Of a stretch of DNA of 64,000 bases, positions 10,654-21,900 are shown one piece after another. A program made the position numbers and the translations under genes. This stretch comes from Tritrichomonas musculus (taxonomy: Eukaryota > Parabasalia > Tritrichomonadida > Tritrichomonadidae). The stretch is from the NCBI GenBank assembly GCA_039105265.1, contig JAPFFF010000002.1, positions 4,154,001 to 4,218,000 of the forward strand, given 5' to 3'. A model generated the notes under the pieces. That model did no database searches. It was not told where the DNA came from and worked only from the letters and a program-made list of their open reading frames with translations. The first letter of the stretch is position 1. Each line of letters begins with the position of its first letter.

Positions 10654-11930
10654 GGTCATTCAATAAGTTCGTAACTCTGAAATATTTCAACACACAATAA
10701 ATGAAAATAAAATTAAAATTGTTTATTTTAAAGGTAAGCTCCACCGCTTAAAAAAACCAGATGAAGTCTGTTAATCCAATTTTGGAACACGGCTTCCCAC
10801 GTCGATTTATCAATATTTTCAATGATTTCTGTCAGTGATTGAAAAAGTTCATTTGCCGAATTGTGCACTTTTCCTTTCAACTTATTTTTTGAAAAACCAT
10901 ATAAAAAAAAGTCGTTGGGACTCACATCTGGCGAATAAGCCGGATGTGGCAAGCGTGTGAACTTGAGCTCCTTGAATTTTTCATTTGTTTTTTTAGAATT
11001 ATGAGGTTTTGCGTTATCTAAATGAATTAATACATTTGAATTCTTTCTTATTCCAAGCTTCGTTTGAGCAGCTTCTCTCAAACTTGGTAAAATAACGTCA
11101 CACATGTACTGTGAGTTAAATCTTGTTTTAAGTGGGAGCATTTCTAATAGAACGAGACCTGAAGCTGAAAAAGCACTAAAAATCATAATTTTTTGATCAG
11201 AAATGAGACGATTGGGAAGAACAATGTTTTCACCTTCATGTAAATAAGCTTCTTCTGTATAATAGTTGAGATAAAACCAACTTTCATCACATGTAATCAC
11301 CTGATATTGTTTTGTTTTTGATAGACCTTTCAATATAGAATAAAGAGAATAACATTCTTGCCGACGATTTTTAATTTGACAATCTGTCAAAACATGAGGG
11401 ACCCATTTTGCATGCCTTTTTTTTCTGCCAAGATCAACAGTTAAAATCTTAATAACTGTATAAGCATGAATACCAATAGCTGATGAAATGCTCTGAGCAG
11501 ATGAAAACGGGTAATCTTCAATGTATTGCTTCACTTTATCTATATAATCTTCGTTAATGGGTCTTCCTGACCGTGGCAAATCATTCAGCTCTGTGCGCCC
11601 ATTCTTAAACATTACAATCCATTTTTTAACAAAAGATAATGTAGGTGCAGCACCATTATAAGCTTGAACCATTTGATCATGGATCTCCGTAGGCCCTTTC
11701 CCTAAAAGCCAGTAATAATGCACTACTGCTCGAAATTCTACATTCATAAAAATGATTTTTTAAACGTATAAAATTTTAAACGTCTTTCAACTCAGCGAAT
11801 ATTATCTAATAAAACAAATCATTTTAATAAATTATAGAATACTTCCTATAAATTATAAAAACTATATTTAAAAATTGAATAATCATTTCTTCTTTCTAAA
11901 ACGTTGGAGTTACGAACTTATTGAATGACC
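10654..11930 (-). mobile_element. Mariner transposon, apparently intact
   Basis: The 1,277-bp element has 24-bp terminal inverted repeats starting GGTCATTCAATAAGTTCG, identical at both ends, and each end is flanked by the TA duplicated on insertion (10652-10653 and 11931-11932). Length, TIR size, target site and the DD34D transposase all fit the mariner group. Perfect TIRs and an uninterrupted transposase suggest a young copy. Mariners are known in Trichomonas (Tvmar1); whether this is the same lineage needs a comparison. Confidence 0.93.
10728..11747 (-). CDS. Mariner transposase (DD34D)
   Basis: The 339-residue protein has the usual mariner layout. Two N-terminal helix-turn-helix DNA-binding units occupy about residues 1-110 and are joined by a GRP-type linker (RSGRPINED near 59-67). 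The signature WVPHVLT lies at 116-122. The catalytic acids are Asp154 (TCDESW), Asp244 (HLDNAKPH) and Asp279 (YSPDVSPND), with 34 residues between the last two. It cuts and pastes DNA ending in the flanking TIRs. Length matches typical mariners (about 340-350 residues), and every catalytic and signature motif is present, so the enzyme may be active. It fills most of the element, ending 75 bases from one TIR tip and starting 183 from the other. Confidence 0.94.
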   Translation of the reverse strand: MNVEFRAVVHYYWLLGKGPTEIHDQMVQAYNGAAPTLSFVKKWIVMFKNGRTELNDLPRSGRPINEDYIDKVKQYIEDYPFSSAQSISSAIGIHAYTVIKILTVDLGRKKRHAKWVPHVLTDCQIKNRRQECYSLYSILKGLSKTKQYQVITCDESWFYLNYYTEEAYLHEGENIVLPNRLISDQKIMIFSAFSASGLVLLEMLPLKTRFNSQYMCDVILPSLREAAQTKLGIRKNSNVLIHLDNAKPHNSKKTNEKFKELKFTRLPHPAYSPDVSPNDFFLYGFSKNKLKGKVHNSANELFQSLTEIIENIDKSTWEAVFQNWINRLHLVFLSGGAYL

Positions 11931-12316
11931 TATAGTTGAAAATTTTCTTGAAAGATTAGCAATTTAAAAAAGATTCTTGTGATGAACAATTCTGCATAGT
12001 TGGATATATATTATTCTAATATTTATCAATATGAGCTGCCCTGAATTCATTGAATTTAAAATAAAAGAGGGGCCAATTGTGACTATGGTACAGTGCATGA
12101 ATTTGGTATAAATGAATTAGAAATTGGCAACTTTATAGAATAAATTCATTAATAGGATTCATTGAAGATATATTTTTTTAAAAAAAAACAGAACTGAATT
12201 AGTCTAGTGAATCTGGGTTAATTGATTCCAAATTCAAATGATCTTTATGATTGGATGTATGCAAATGTTATTAATAAATGTTTCCTTCAGCTGAAATGCA
12301 TAATGGGATCGTAAAA
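11931..12316 (+). pseudogene. Decayed sequence right of the mariner
   Basis: This is probably the continuation of the region interrupted by the mariner. Short coding-like runs occur in different frames (for example around 12060-12140) but no frame stays open. No family is recognised. Confidence 0.25.
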
Positions 12317-12715
12317 TTATTTCCAGATGCTGCTATCATTCAATATAACACAATTAGGGAATGAGGGCTGTATTTGATGTTGAAAAATCTGCTGATGATC
12401 TGTCTCAAATTGTGAGTTACTTGCGGGATTAATCTGTTGATTATTTGTGTGATTAATCTGCTGATGATCTGTCTCAAATTGTGAGTTACTTGCGGGATTA
12501 ATCTGTAGATTATTTGTGTGATTAATCTGCTGCTGATCTGTCTCAAATTGTGAGTTACTTGCGGAATTAATCTGTAGGCTATTTGCGGAATTAATCTGTA
12601 GACTCTTTGTGTGATTAAACTGTAGGTCATTTGTGTGATTAAACTGTAGGTTATTTGTGGAATTAATTTGCTTGTTCAACATAGCAATAAATTGTGGGAT
12701 GCTCATTAGATGCAT
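12317..12715 (-). CDS. Doubtful repeat-rich hypothetical protein
   Basis: An open frame of 132 residues begins at the first in-frame ATG (12715); the longer frame needs a TTG start. Most of it is repeats rich in Asn, Gln, Ser and His: three 23-residue units of the type NSQFETDHQQINHTNN, then shorter 12-residue units. It has no recognisable domain, signal peptide or membrane segment. It lies beside decayed sequence and may be an open minisatellite rather than a gene. Confidence 0.25.
   Translation of the reverse strand: MHLMSIPQFIAMLNKQINSTNNLQFNHTNDLQFNHTKSLQINSANSLQINSASNSQFETDQQQINHTNNLQINPASNSQFETDHQQINHTNNQQINPASNSQFETDHQQIFQHQIQPSFPNCVILNDSSIWK
12380..12660. repeat. Minisatellite, 69-bp units followed by about 36-bp units
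   Basis: The segment containing CTGTCTCAAATTGTGAGTTA recurs at about 12396, 12465 and 12534, a 69-bp period, and is followed by shorter related units with GATTAATCTG/GATTAAACTG. Copies differ by few bases. Confidence 0.8.
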
Positions 12716-12769
12716 ATATAAGCCTTGATGCTGTGAGAAAGATGTCGGCTGAATTCTGTTAACTATCAA

Positions 12770-13290
12770 AGAACTCTCTTTTTCATTTCTTTAAAAATTT
12801 TGATGTTAAGATATTCAATTTATATTTAATTTTATGCATTTATTGAGATATAAATATTTGAAAGTAACATATATTGTATTAAAACATATTTAAACAAACA
12901 ATTTTCGAAAATAATTCTGTTTTTTTTTTTTTTTTTTTTTTGATTTTATACAATTTTTTTTTTTCTTTAGTTTATTTCTTAATTAAAAGATATTCTCAAA
13001 TTAATCAAACATTTATATCTTAAAAAAAATAATGTTTTATTAATATAAAAAACGATATTTATTTTAAATATCAACTTTAAACAAAATACAATTCAAAAAA
13101 AATCTGATTATTTTCAAAATTAATACATTTTACTAATCAACAAAAAGAGTTAAGTGAAATAAAAATAAATAGAACTTTTTCAGATAAAATCAATTCATTA
13201 AGAAAAATTCAAATATTTTTTAAAATAACCATTTAAAAAATTCAATCCAATTATTGAATTTAATTTTATTTTTTTTTTTTCAAAATTAAA
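12770..13290. other. Intergenic, upstream of the GH3 gene
   Basis: Nothing but AT-rich sequence with a 22-base T run at 12920-12941 and further T runs. No initiator-like motif lies close to the next ATG; TCATT near 13194 is the nearest. Confidence 0.5.
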
Positions 13291-15468
13291 ATGGAATCAG
13301 AAGAGATTATAAAGCAATTAACCTTATCAGAAAAAGTTTCTCTTTGTATTGGTGGATCACTCTGGCGTACCGCGAGCATACCACGTCTTAATATTCCCCC
13401 TATTCTTATGATAGACGGTCCCCACGGAATAAATTTATTTGAGATAAATGACGACGATCAATATGAATTCAAAGGTTCGAAAACAGCAATTTCCTTTCCA
13501 TCGGCTTGCTGCACCTGTTGTTCATATGATCCGGAAATCATGTTTAAAATGGGCCAGTCACTTGGCGAACAAATGATCTGTGATGGCATTAATTTAATCC
13601 TTGGTCCAGGCGTAAATATTAAACGGTCGCCACTATGTGGTCGCAATTTTGAATACTTTTCAGAAGATCCCATTTTAGCCACTGAAATTGCTGGCTCTTT
13701 TATCAAAGGGATCCAATCAAAAGGCGTTGGATCATGCATTAAACATTTCGCCGCCAATAATCAAGAAACGCGGCGGTTTTTTGTATCGTCGCAGATTGAT
13801 GAGCGAACTTTTCATGAGATTTATTTAACCGCTTTCGAAGGGGCCGTTAAAAAAGCTCACCCGTGGGCGATAATGTCGTCCTACAATCTGATAAACGGCG
13901 TCCAATCGAGCGTCAATTACGAGCTGCTGACCGGCATTTTGAGGGACGATTGGAAATGGACGTTAAATGAAAATGACGATCAGAATTCACCTCCGGTTGG
14001 TGGAATGGTAATCAGCGACTGGTACGGAACTTACGATAGAATTGAAGGTTTCAAGGCCGGCCTCGATTTGTCGATGCCAAACGAGGCCCTTCTTGACCAA
14101 GTTGTTGAGGCTGTTCAGAGCAACGAGCTCGATGAAAAGTACGTCGACAAGGCCGCTTCGCATGTTCTAAACGTCGTACTGAAAGCGCGCGAATTGATTG
14201 AAAAAGCAAAAAGTGACAAGTCCATTCATTACGGCGTCGGAATGGACACGATTGAAGGCTTTTTGGACGCACAACATGAAGTTGCGCGTGAAGTGGCAGA
14301 AAATTCAATTGTTCTTCTCAAAAATGACGGTTCGCTACTTCCTCTTCCCTTGAAAAGTGACACCAAAAAAATTGAAATTTTGTTCGTTGGAAAATTTGCC
14401 AAAAATCCACATTTTCAAGGACTCGGAAGCGCGCACATCGAACAGTTCAAAATTGACAACTGCTACGATTGTTCGCTAGAGTTGATTCGAGCACATAACA
14501 ACGGTGATAATTCAGTAGGCGTTTGTTTGAATTACGTCGACGGTTATGACACAAAAACCGGAAAAACAAACGAAGAAATGAAAGAGCAAGCAATCACGGC
14601 CTCTGAAAAAGCTGATATCGTCGTCGTTTTCGCAGGAACCCCCGAAACTCAAGAGAACGAAAACAAAGATCTAACCGAAATGATCCTTCCGCCGGACGAA
14701 GAAGACTTGATTGACGAAATCGTCAAGGTGAACGACAAGGTCGTTGTCGTCCTTCAAAATGGGGCCCCAGTTGAAATGCCGTGGATTGACAAAGTTCAAG
14801 CACTTTTGGAGACTTATTTGTGCGGCGAAGCAGGAGGCAAAGCCACTGCGAATATTTTGTTTGGCCTTGTTAATCCGTCCGGCCATTTAGGCGAATCTTT
14901 CCCCATCAAAGTTGAAGATAATCCAAGTTTTTACAATTTCCCCGGTCACGGCGACACCGTTGAATATTCCGAAGGAATCTTCGTCGGTTATCGTTATTAC
15001 GACACTTATAATAAAAACGTCCTCTTCCCTTTCGGTTACGGTTTGAGCTACACGACTTTCAAATTTACTAATATTCGCTTCCAAAATCAACTTCAAAAGG
15101 CAACTCAGCCGTTCGATTTCATCGATACAGATCCAAACATCATCATTTTGGTCGACGTTACAAATACAGGACTAGTCGAAGGAAAGGCCGTTGGCCAGCT
15201 GTATATCTGCGATCAGACCGGCGTTATTATTAGACCAATGAAGGAATTAAAAGGTTTCAAAAAAGTGAATCTGTCGCCAGGAGAAACAAAAACAATTCAG
15301 TTCCACTTGAATCAACGATCTTTCGCTTTTTGGAATAATGAGATTCACGATTGGTGCGTGGCTTCTGGAAATTTCGTGATTATTGTTGGACAATCTTCAA
15401 GGGATTATGAAAGTTTGATGTTGACTTTGAGAATTAAGTCTTCTGCTGAAGAATTGATTTTATGTTGA
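13291..15468 (+). CDS. Glycoside hydrolase family 3 beta-glucosidase
   Basis: The 725-residue enzyme has the three-part GH3 layout: a TIM-barrel (about 1-300), a second alpha/beta domain (about 330-560) and a C-terminal fibronectin-III-like domain (about 600-720, with DVTNTGLVEGKAVGQLY and KELKGFKKVNLSPGE). The nucleophile is Asp243 in VISDWYG. Substrate-binding residues Lys151-His152 lie in the conserved KHFAANNQE segment. It should release glucose from beta-linked oligosaccharides or glycosides. No signal peptide is seen, so it is probably cytosolic and acts on imported sugars. The middle and end of the gene are visibly richer in G/C than neighbouring genes, and the layout is common in bacteria, so acquisition from a gut or genital-tract bacterium is plausible (inference). 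Confidence 0.93.
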   Translation: MESEEIIKQLTLSEKVSLCIGGSLWRTASIPRLNIPPILMIDGPHGINLFEINDDDQYEFKGSKTAISFPSACCTCCSYDPEIMFKMGQSLGEQMICDGINLILGPGVNIKRSPLCGRNFEYFSEDPILATEIAGSFIKGIQSKGVGSCIKHFAANNQETRRFFVSSQIDERTFHEIYLTAFEGAVKKAHPWAIMSSYNLINGVQSSVNYELLTGILRDDWKWTLNENDDQNSPPVGGMVISDWYGTYDRIEGFKAGLDLSMPNEALLDQVVEAVQSNELDEKYVDKAASHVLNVVLKARELIEKAKSDKSIHYGVGMDTIEGFLDAQHEVAREVAENSIVLLKNDGSLLPLPLKSDTKKIEILFVGKFAKNPHFQGLGSAHIEQFKIDNCYDCSLELIRAHNNGDNSVGVCLNYVDGYDTKTGKTNEEMKEQAITASEKADIVVVFAGTPETQENENKDLTEMILPPDEEDLIDEIVKVNDKVVVVLQNGAPVEMPWIDKVQALLETYLCGEAGGKATANILFGLVNPSGHLGESFPIKVEDNPSFYNFPGHGDTVEYSEGIFVGYRYYDTYNKNVLFPFGYGLSYTTFKFTNIRFQNQLQKATQPFDFIDTDPNIIILVDVTNTGLVEGKAVGQLYICDQTGVIIRPMKELKGFKKVNLSPGETKTIQFHLNQRSFAFWNNEIHDWCVASGNFVIIVGQSSRDYESLMLTLRIKSSAEELILC

Positions 15469-15846
15469 TTTTTATATATGTTTTATTTATTTTTTTTAAT
15501 TTGAAGAAGAAAAAAAATAGTATTTTTTTTGAAATCTTATTGTAATAAAAATCTTTGATGCAAAGTTTTTTAATTTTTTTTTTATTGTTATTTGAAATTA
15601 ATATTGAAGGTGGAAAAAAAAAGTATTACTTTCATGTTTTAGATCTAAAATAAATGAATTTGATGAAACATTCACCTATTATTTTTATTTTTTTTTTTTT
15701 AAAAAAAACACCAATATTATTGAAAAATTGTTTTTATTAAAGAAACAGCTGTAATGATTTAAAACTAGATCAACTTCATTAAAAATTTTGGTAATTTAAT
15801 AAGTTAACACTTTTTACATAATCATGAATCAAATAATATTTTTATA
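15469..15846. other. Intergenic between convergent genes
   Basis: Only A/T-rich sequence with several T and A runs; no feature recognised. Confidence 0.5.
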
Positions 15847-16938
15847 CTAATACCGTGCACTTCTTGTTTTGCTTGTCGCTATATTAGATGTTTTCATTCC
15901 CAGCTTCTTTTTAATTGATATAATTTCAGATTGCAAAGCTTCTTCTTGAAGATTCAAAACACTAAAAATTCTGTCAAAATCAGCATTTTGCGAATCAATT
16001 TTTTGATTCCATCTTTCAGTAAAACATTGCCTTTTCATTTTCTGCCTTTTTTCTTCACTTGATCTCTTTAAATTACAAGATTGAATAATTCTATTTACAG
16101 CATCATGTCTCTCTTTTTCTTCAAGAACATTTGCATCTTGATGTAGCTTTGTAGCACCATCATAATCACCACCTCGTGCATAGTTTTTCTCATTGAACCT
16201 CATCGTTAAATATCTTTCACTAAATCTGATATTTCTAGGATCGTCAAATTGTGGTAATGTCTGACAAAAATCTATCATTTCTTCTTTTTGGGCTTTCAAA
16301 AGAAGTTGATATTGTTCATTTTGCTCCGCTTTTAGACTATTTATACTATCTTTTCGGGTATGATTTAACTCATCGCGTTTCTGTTGAACCATTTCAAGAC
16401 GTCTTGTCAATACAGACAGACGATAATGCAAAAAATCGTTATTTGTATTACCTATTGATCGAAGACTTTTGATAGTATCGTCAATCATTTCAACTTTATA
16501 ATAATCAGATGCTTCAATTTCAGCTTCTCTTCTTGTTTTTAACATTGAAATGAGAGTTCTTCTTTGCGTCTCATTCTCAGGGCATATATCTCCACCTTCA
16601 AGAGAATTATCAATCATAGTATTTAAATAATTAATCTCTTCTTGAGACATTGAACTTGGATTTTGTTTCGTTCGTGTTCTTCTCATTGAATTCGATTTAG
16701 AGGCGCGAATTTTACTTTTATTTGGAATTGCAATATATTGTTGAAGTTCATAAATAAGCGAATTGATTTGATTAATTCTTTCTTTTGATGTATTAACAGA
16801 ATAAGTTTCATTTCGAAGTGAACATAGTGCACCTAGAACGTTTTGAATTTCATTCCTAGGAACATTACTAATTGGGGCTCCTAAAATAAGTTGTTCTGCC
16901 ATAGAAAATGCATCGAAATCACAGCTCGATTTCTTCAT
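15847..16938 (-). CDS. Coiled-coil protein of unknown function
   Basis: The 363-residue protein is mostly long charged helices. A basic linker occupies about residues 77-95 (KIRASKSNSMRRTRTK). Residues 100-225 and 265-350 show heptad-like spacing of Leu/Ile among Glu, Lys, Arg and Gln. A short segment near 250-270 (ERYLTMRFNEKNYARGGDYDGA) resembles a recurring piece of trichomonad coiled-coil proteins, probably cytoskeletal, but I cannot name a family. No signal peptide or membrane segment is seen. The gene is convergent with the GH3 gene. Confidence 0.65.
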   Translation of the reverse strand: MKKSSCDFDAFSMAEQLILGAPISNVPRNEIQNVLGALCSLRNETYSVNTSKERINQINSLIYELQQYIAIPNKSKIRASKSNSMRRTRTKQNPSSMSQEEINYLNTMIDNSLEGGDICPENETQRRTLISMLKTRREAEIEASDYYKVEMIDDTIKSLRSIGNTNNDFLHYRLSVLTRRLEMVQQKRDELNHTRKDSINSLKAEQNEQYQLLLKAQKEEMIDFCQTLPQFDDPRNIRFSERYLTMRFNEKNYARGGDYDGATKLHQDANVLEEKERHDAVNRIIQSCNLKRSSEEKRQKMKRQCFTERWNQKIDSQNADFDRIFSVLNLQEEALQSEIISIKKKLGMKTSNIATSKTRSARY

Positions 16939-18965
16939 ACCAATAAATAGATTTTTTATTTTGAATGCATTAACGTACGAAATAATTGTGAAAATTTCTT
17001 TTTTTTTTTTTAGTATTTTAGAAAATTATTAAATATCCAATTAAGGAAATAAATAATCATAAAAAACGAATTAAAATAATTAATTATTCACCAATTTCTT
17101 ATTATAATATGGTTAAAATGATAAAATATTTAAAATCTTTTATTGAAACGCTTCTAATGGATAATTTTTTTTTGAATAATTTAGAAGCGTTTCAATTTCG
17201 TAAATAACAATACATAAAAAAAGAATATTGTTATCTTGGAATTTACAAAAGTATTTTATGCTATATATTATAAATTATTATAGTTGTATAATTTAATAAT
17301 AGTGATAAAAATAATATAATCAACTTTTATTTAGAAATAGTGTTTTTTTTTATAATATATAACAAAGGGGAACCGATTTGAGCTTTTTATCAAATTTGGA
17401 TTTGTGATTTTTAAATATGATAAATAATTTTAATTTTCAATTCTAATAAAATGTTAATTAGTAATAAAAAAAATTTATCGTAGCAAAAAAAAGATATGAT
17501 AAAAAAGATGTTTTTCATTCAAAAATTTAAACTTTTTGATACAAATCCTATTTTTTTATTCAATTTTTATTTTTTATTCTCAAATGAATTCGAATAATAT
17601 GTTTATATCTTTTTATTAAATAGAGTAATTATAAAAATATCATATAATAATACTTATATATATACTCAATTTATATAAAATAATTATTTTGATAAAATAT
17701 TAAACTTAAAATAAGATATGCATTAAATATATAGTATCTGCATTTTAAGAAAAAAACGTTATTTAATGAGTAGATAACGTATTTTTTGTTTATTAAATGA
17801 TCATTATTTTGAAAAACAAAAAACATTTGTTAAAAAAAGAATAAGTAATTCAATTAAATATGCGTTTAAAACAATTATTTATTATTCGTTTACATTAAGA
17901 TTTAATATTTCAAATAAATTATAATTAATTTTTCCAATTTTTGATTTTTAATTTGCAAATTTATTGTCCATTGAGTTGTATAAGATGATATTGAATCTTT
18001 TAAATACGGAAATAAGTGGATTTTGAAAAAGAATTATGCATATTTTAAATAACAATTCAATACTAAAGTTTATATAAAAATAGGTTTTTTTCGAGTGAAA
18101 CGAAATCATTGAACTGGAATATTAATTTTTCTGTATTTTCAGCCAAAATTGATAATTAATTCTTTAAAAAAATTAATATTTCCAAATCATATTATATATA
18201 CAAAAAGTTGTTTCGGAAATATTCAATTTTTTGGAAAATAAAAAAGTAATAATTGAAAAAGTTTTGAAATAAAAATTATTGTCTTTCAAAACATAAAGAT
18301 TTTATATCAAAAAGTTATTTGGAAATAGTTCAAATTTTTTTTTGAATAAAGTTACTCAGAAATATTATATATTGAATTATCTTTTTATTCCTACGATGAG
18401 TATTCTTTATTTATTCTCATTGAAATTAATATACTTATTTTTATAAATATATTAATTATGGATTACTAAATGTATTTCTATGTGTCAAAAAACATTTAAT
18501 TGTATAAAAAATCTTGAAATAAAAGATTATTAATATATATTTTATTCTATATATATATTAGGTTCCATTATATATTTTATATTATATAAATGTATTTTAA
18601 AATATTTTATATTTATTTGTATATCTTCATTTTTTTTAACAAAAAAAATTGAGGCAAAAATCCCCCTTTTATATAACAAAAAGAAAAGTCAATAAGTGTT
18701 AAAAATTGAAAACTTTATTTTTTCTCTCAGAAAAAAAAAAATAAAACAAAACCATAATTTTTTAAAAAGAGAATTTCAAAAAATCAATAACGAAAACTAT
18801 TTTTGTTTGAAACTCTATATAAATTCAGTACCTATCAAAAGATTTTATTTTATGAAAAATTGTTGAAAAAATTTTATTTAAATTGAATATGATCATTCAA
18901 TCATTTTGTTAAACGCAATTAAAATTTGTGTTAATCGATAAATTCTTGGAAAACAATAAAATCAA
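16939..18965. other. Long AT-rich intergenic region with one perfect hairpin
   Basis: No gene is seen in 2 kb upstream of the cyclase. The only clear structure is a perfect 16-bp inverted repeat (17142-17157 and 17181-17196). TCATTCAATCATTT at 18894-18907 contains two initiator-like words about 60-75 bases before the cyclase ATG. Confidence 0.5.
17142..17196. other. Perfect 16-bp inverted repeat with 23-base loop
   Basis: ATTGAAACGCTTCTAA is followed 23 bases later by its exact reverse complement. Transcribed, it would form a strong hairpin; as DNA it could be a very short palindromic element. No T run typical of a Pol III stop follows at once, and no family is recognised. Confidence 0.6.
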
Positions 18966-21900
18966 ATGAAGAATGGGACAAAAAGTAACACAGAAAATAA
19001 TACCACGATTGAATTAACACATCAACAAAAGTACCAAGGACTTATTAAAAGATCTCCACTCAAAGATTTTCGTGATAATCTTTTCCGTTATTTTGATTAT
19101 ATTTACACAATGTCTCCATCATACCGCTTTTTATCTGATATATTTTCTACAATTATATTTGTTCAACAATGCATTATGTCTTTTTTTCCTTTTGATCAAA
19201 TCTTATGGCCGAAAGATTCTTTATTTGGTAGAATTTTCTCCGTTTTTACAGTTATTTCATTCATTTGTCCGAAATCAGTAAGTTCTTCAGTACATTTTAC
19301 CATTGCTCTTATTATATATATAATCCTACTAATATTTTTTGTTTTATTCTTCATTAACTTTTTTATTTTTTTGAAGATGTCTAAAGTAAGCTCGTTTATT
19401 GAAAGCTTGGTAACAATTTTTTTCAACATACTTCAACCATATTTTATCCACTTAATATCATCGAATCTCGGAAGGGATTTGTTTGATATCATTGAAGATA
19501 ACAAACGGATTTTACATATTGTTAATTTAATAATCGGTTTAATATTACTAGTATTACTTTTAGTTTTTCAGACATATTTTGTGTCTCCATCATTAACTTT
19601 TCGACCTCAAGTGATACCAATTTTGTATTCAAGATACTCATTGCTTTATAATTGTAGTTATATTTTTATTTTTTTCTTTACGACATATGGATCGCTTGCA
19701 AATGGTTTAACAGGTCTTGTTTTATCATTTATTACAATTATTCCTGCAATTATAATTATTATAATATCTTTTCAACAATTTTTATGGGCCGATATTCATT
19801 CGATGGTGATTTCAGAAGCATTTTCGATCACATTTTGTATTTGTGCAATAGTTCTTCCGGTATTAAGTTATAACAAAAATGAAGGATCAGAAGCTATTAT
19901 TTTAATATTTGTAGTTTTTATTCTTGCATTAATAATAGCTTTTACTAAACTTGCTGAATATCAAAAGAAAAAGAGCATGGACTTATTAAACGAAGCTGAA
20001 CAAGATGAAACTTATATTAATAACTTATCCTACCGAAAAGTAACTTCCATTTTACGGTATGGCTTTGAAAATGGCCGAGCTATTTGTCACAACTGGAAGC
20101 TTTTTGATAAAGCTCTTGAAAAATATCCCAAAGATTATATAATAATTTTAATGTATGCACGATATGCTGCAATTTATCCAGGAGAATCCAATGCACTACA
20201 TGTTATACTACGAATACTCAAAATCATGAAGAAGAATTCAATAGAAATAAAACATATGCTATTCCAAATTCAATCTCTATTACTACATAGAGAAAGAGGA
20301 CTTTCCAAAGTTCTCAAGAAGACTTTATCTAAAATATCAGATAAAATCAAAAAATGCCGAGGATTAATGCGATACACATGGGAATGCGTTATTCGAGGAA
20401 ACGTTATTGAACTTGAAAGTTTATCAAGCCAATTAAAACGAACAGAAGAGTCCATACTTCGCGAATTTCATCAACTTTCACTTGCCTATCCCAACAACCC
20501 ATATGTCACATATTCATTTGGATCATATTTACGTGACATTATGCGTGACGACAAAGAAGCAGATGCGAAACAAAAGATATTCCTCCTTTTGAGGTCAGGA
20601 GCATGGACTCGAACAGAACGAAGTTATTATTTTGCAATCAGACAAATTAAAGATCTTCCAACAGAAGACAAACATTCATCACTAGTTTCCTTTGATAAGA
20701 AGTTATCAACAACTTCAGACAGTCATTCTTTTGCATCTTCGACAGCGACAATTGGAGGAGTTGGAGATTTTGATGATGAAGAAGAGACGATTAAAACTCA
20801 AAGAAAATACATTGAGACTATGGTTAATTCAGTCAGATTACCAACTACAAGATATGGCCCAATTGTAATTATTTTTGCGATATCAATCTTGCTTCCAGTT
20901 ATCATTATTCCAGAACTTATTGTTATCTACATGGGACTTCTTCTTAATGAGAAATCATTAGACATTATTCGATCCTCTTCTTTAATTAATTTATACATGT
21001 CACATGTAGCTTTTCATACACTTCAATATGGCCTCAGTGTGAATGGCTACACTCCCACATTAAAAGAGAAATATGATACTATTTATGGCGACGATAAAGT
21101 TAAAGACCTTTTTCAAAATAAAACAATTAAATTTCAAATGGATGACGATCAACTTGCTTTATTACATGTAGTTGAATATTTAAGAATTGTTGTTAATAAC
21201 TTTAATAATTTATTGCCTGATTTCGTTAAGACTGGTTATTTTGATGAACCTTTGAATTCAATTTTTAATAATACAATGTATTCAAGAAATTATAACGAGA
21301 CAAACAATTATTATGTAAATTATGCTTCTTTAGAAAATGTCATTACATATACCGAAATGACTGCTGTTCAAATTGCATCAAAGAATGATTCATCAATCTT
21401 TGATATTCTTGGATTTTGGCAAGTTGTTAAAAATGCTGACATTTTTTATGATCAATTTGATAGATTCCAACTAGCAATGGATAAATCATTTCAAAATATG
21501 CTTAAAGGTGATAGTAAAAGCACACAAATAATGGTTTTATGTTCAACAATTCCAGGTTTTGTTGTTTCTATTTTATTAATAATTTCATTAATAGTAAAAA
21601 TGGAGAAAGAAAAGCGACAACTTTTTAGTTGCTTTAAAGCGCTTCCTAAATCTGCAGTATCATCAATTGTTCAACAATTAAATGCACAATCAGGTAAAGA
21701 AAGCCAAGAGAATGAACAACAAGTTGTCACTGCAAATGCACAAGAAGAAAATGCTCTTCGTGTTTTATCTACTTCTGTTGATAAAGGTTTAGGCTGGGCT
21801 GGTAGATCTAAAAATATAATTGCAATTTTAATCATTTTTTCAATTGCAAGTATAATTGCAATTGTATTAATGAGTGTAATACCAGTTATGTTTAATAATG

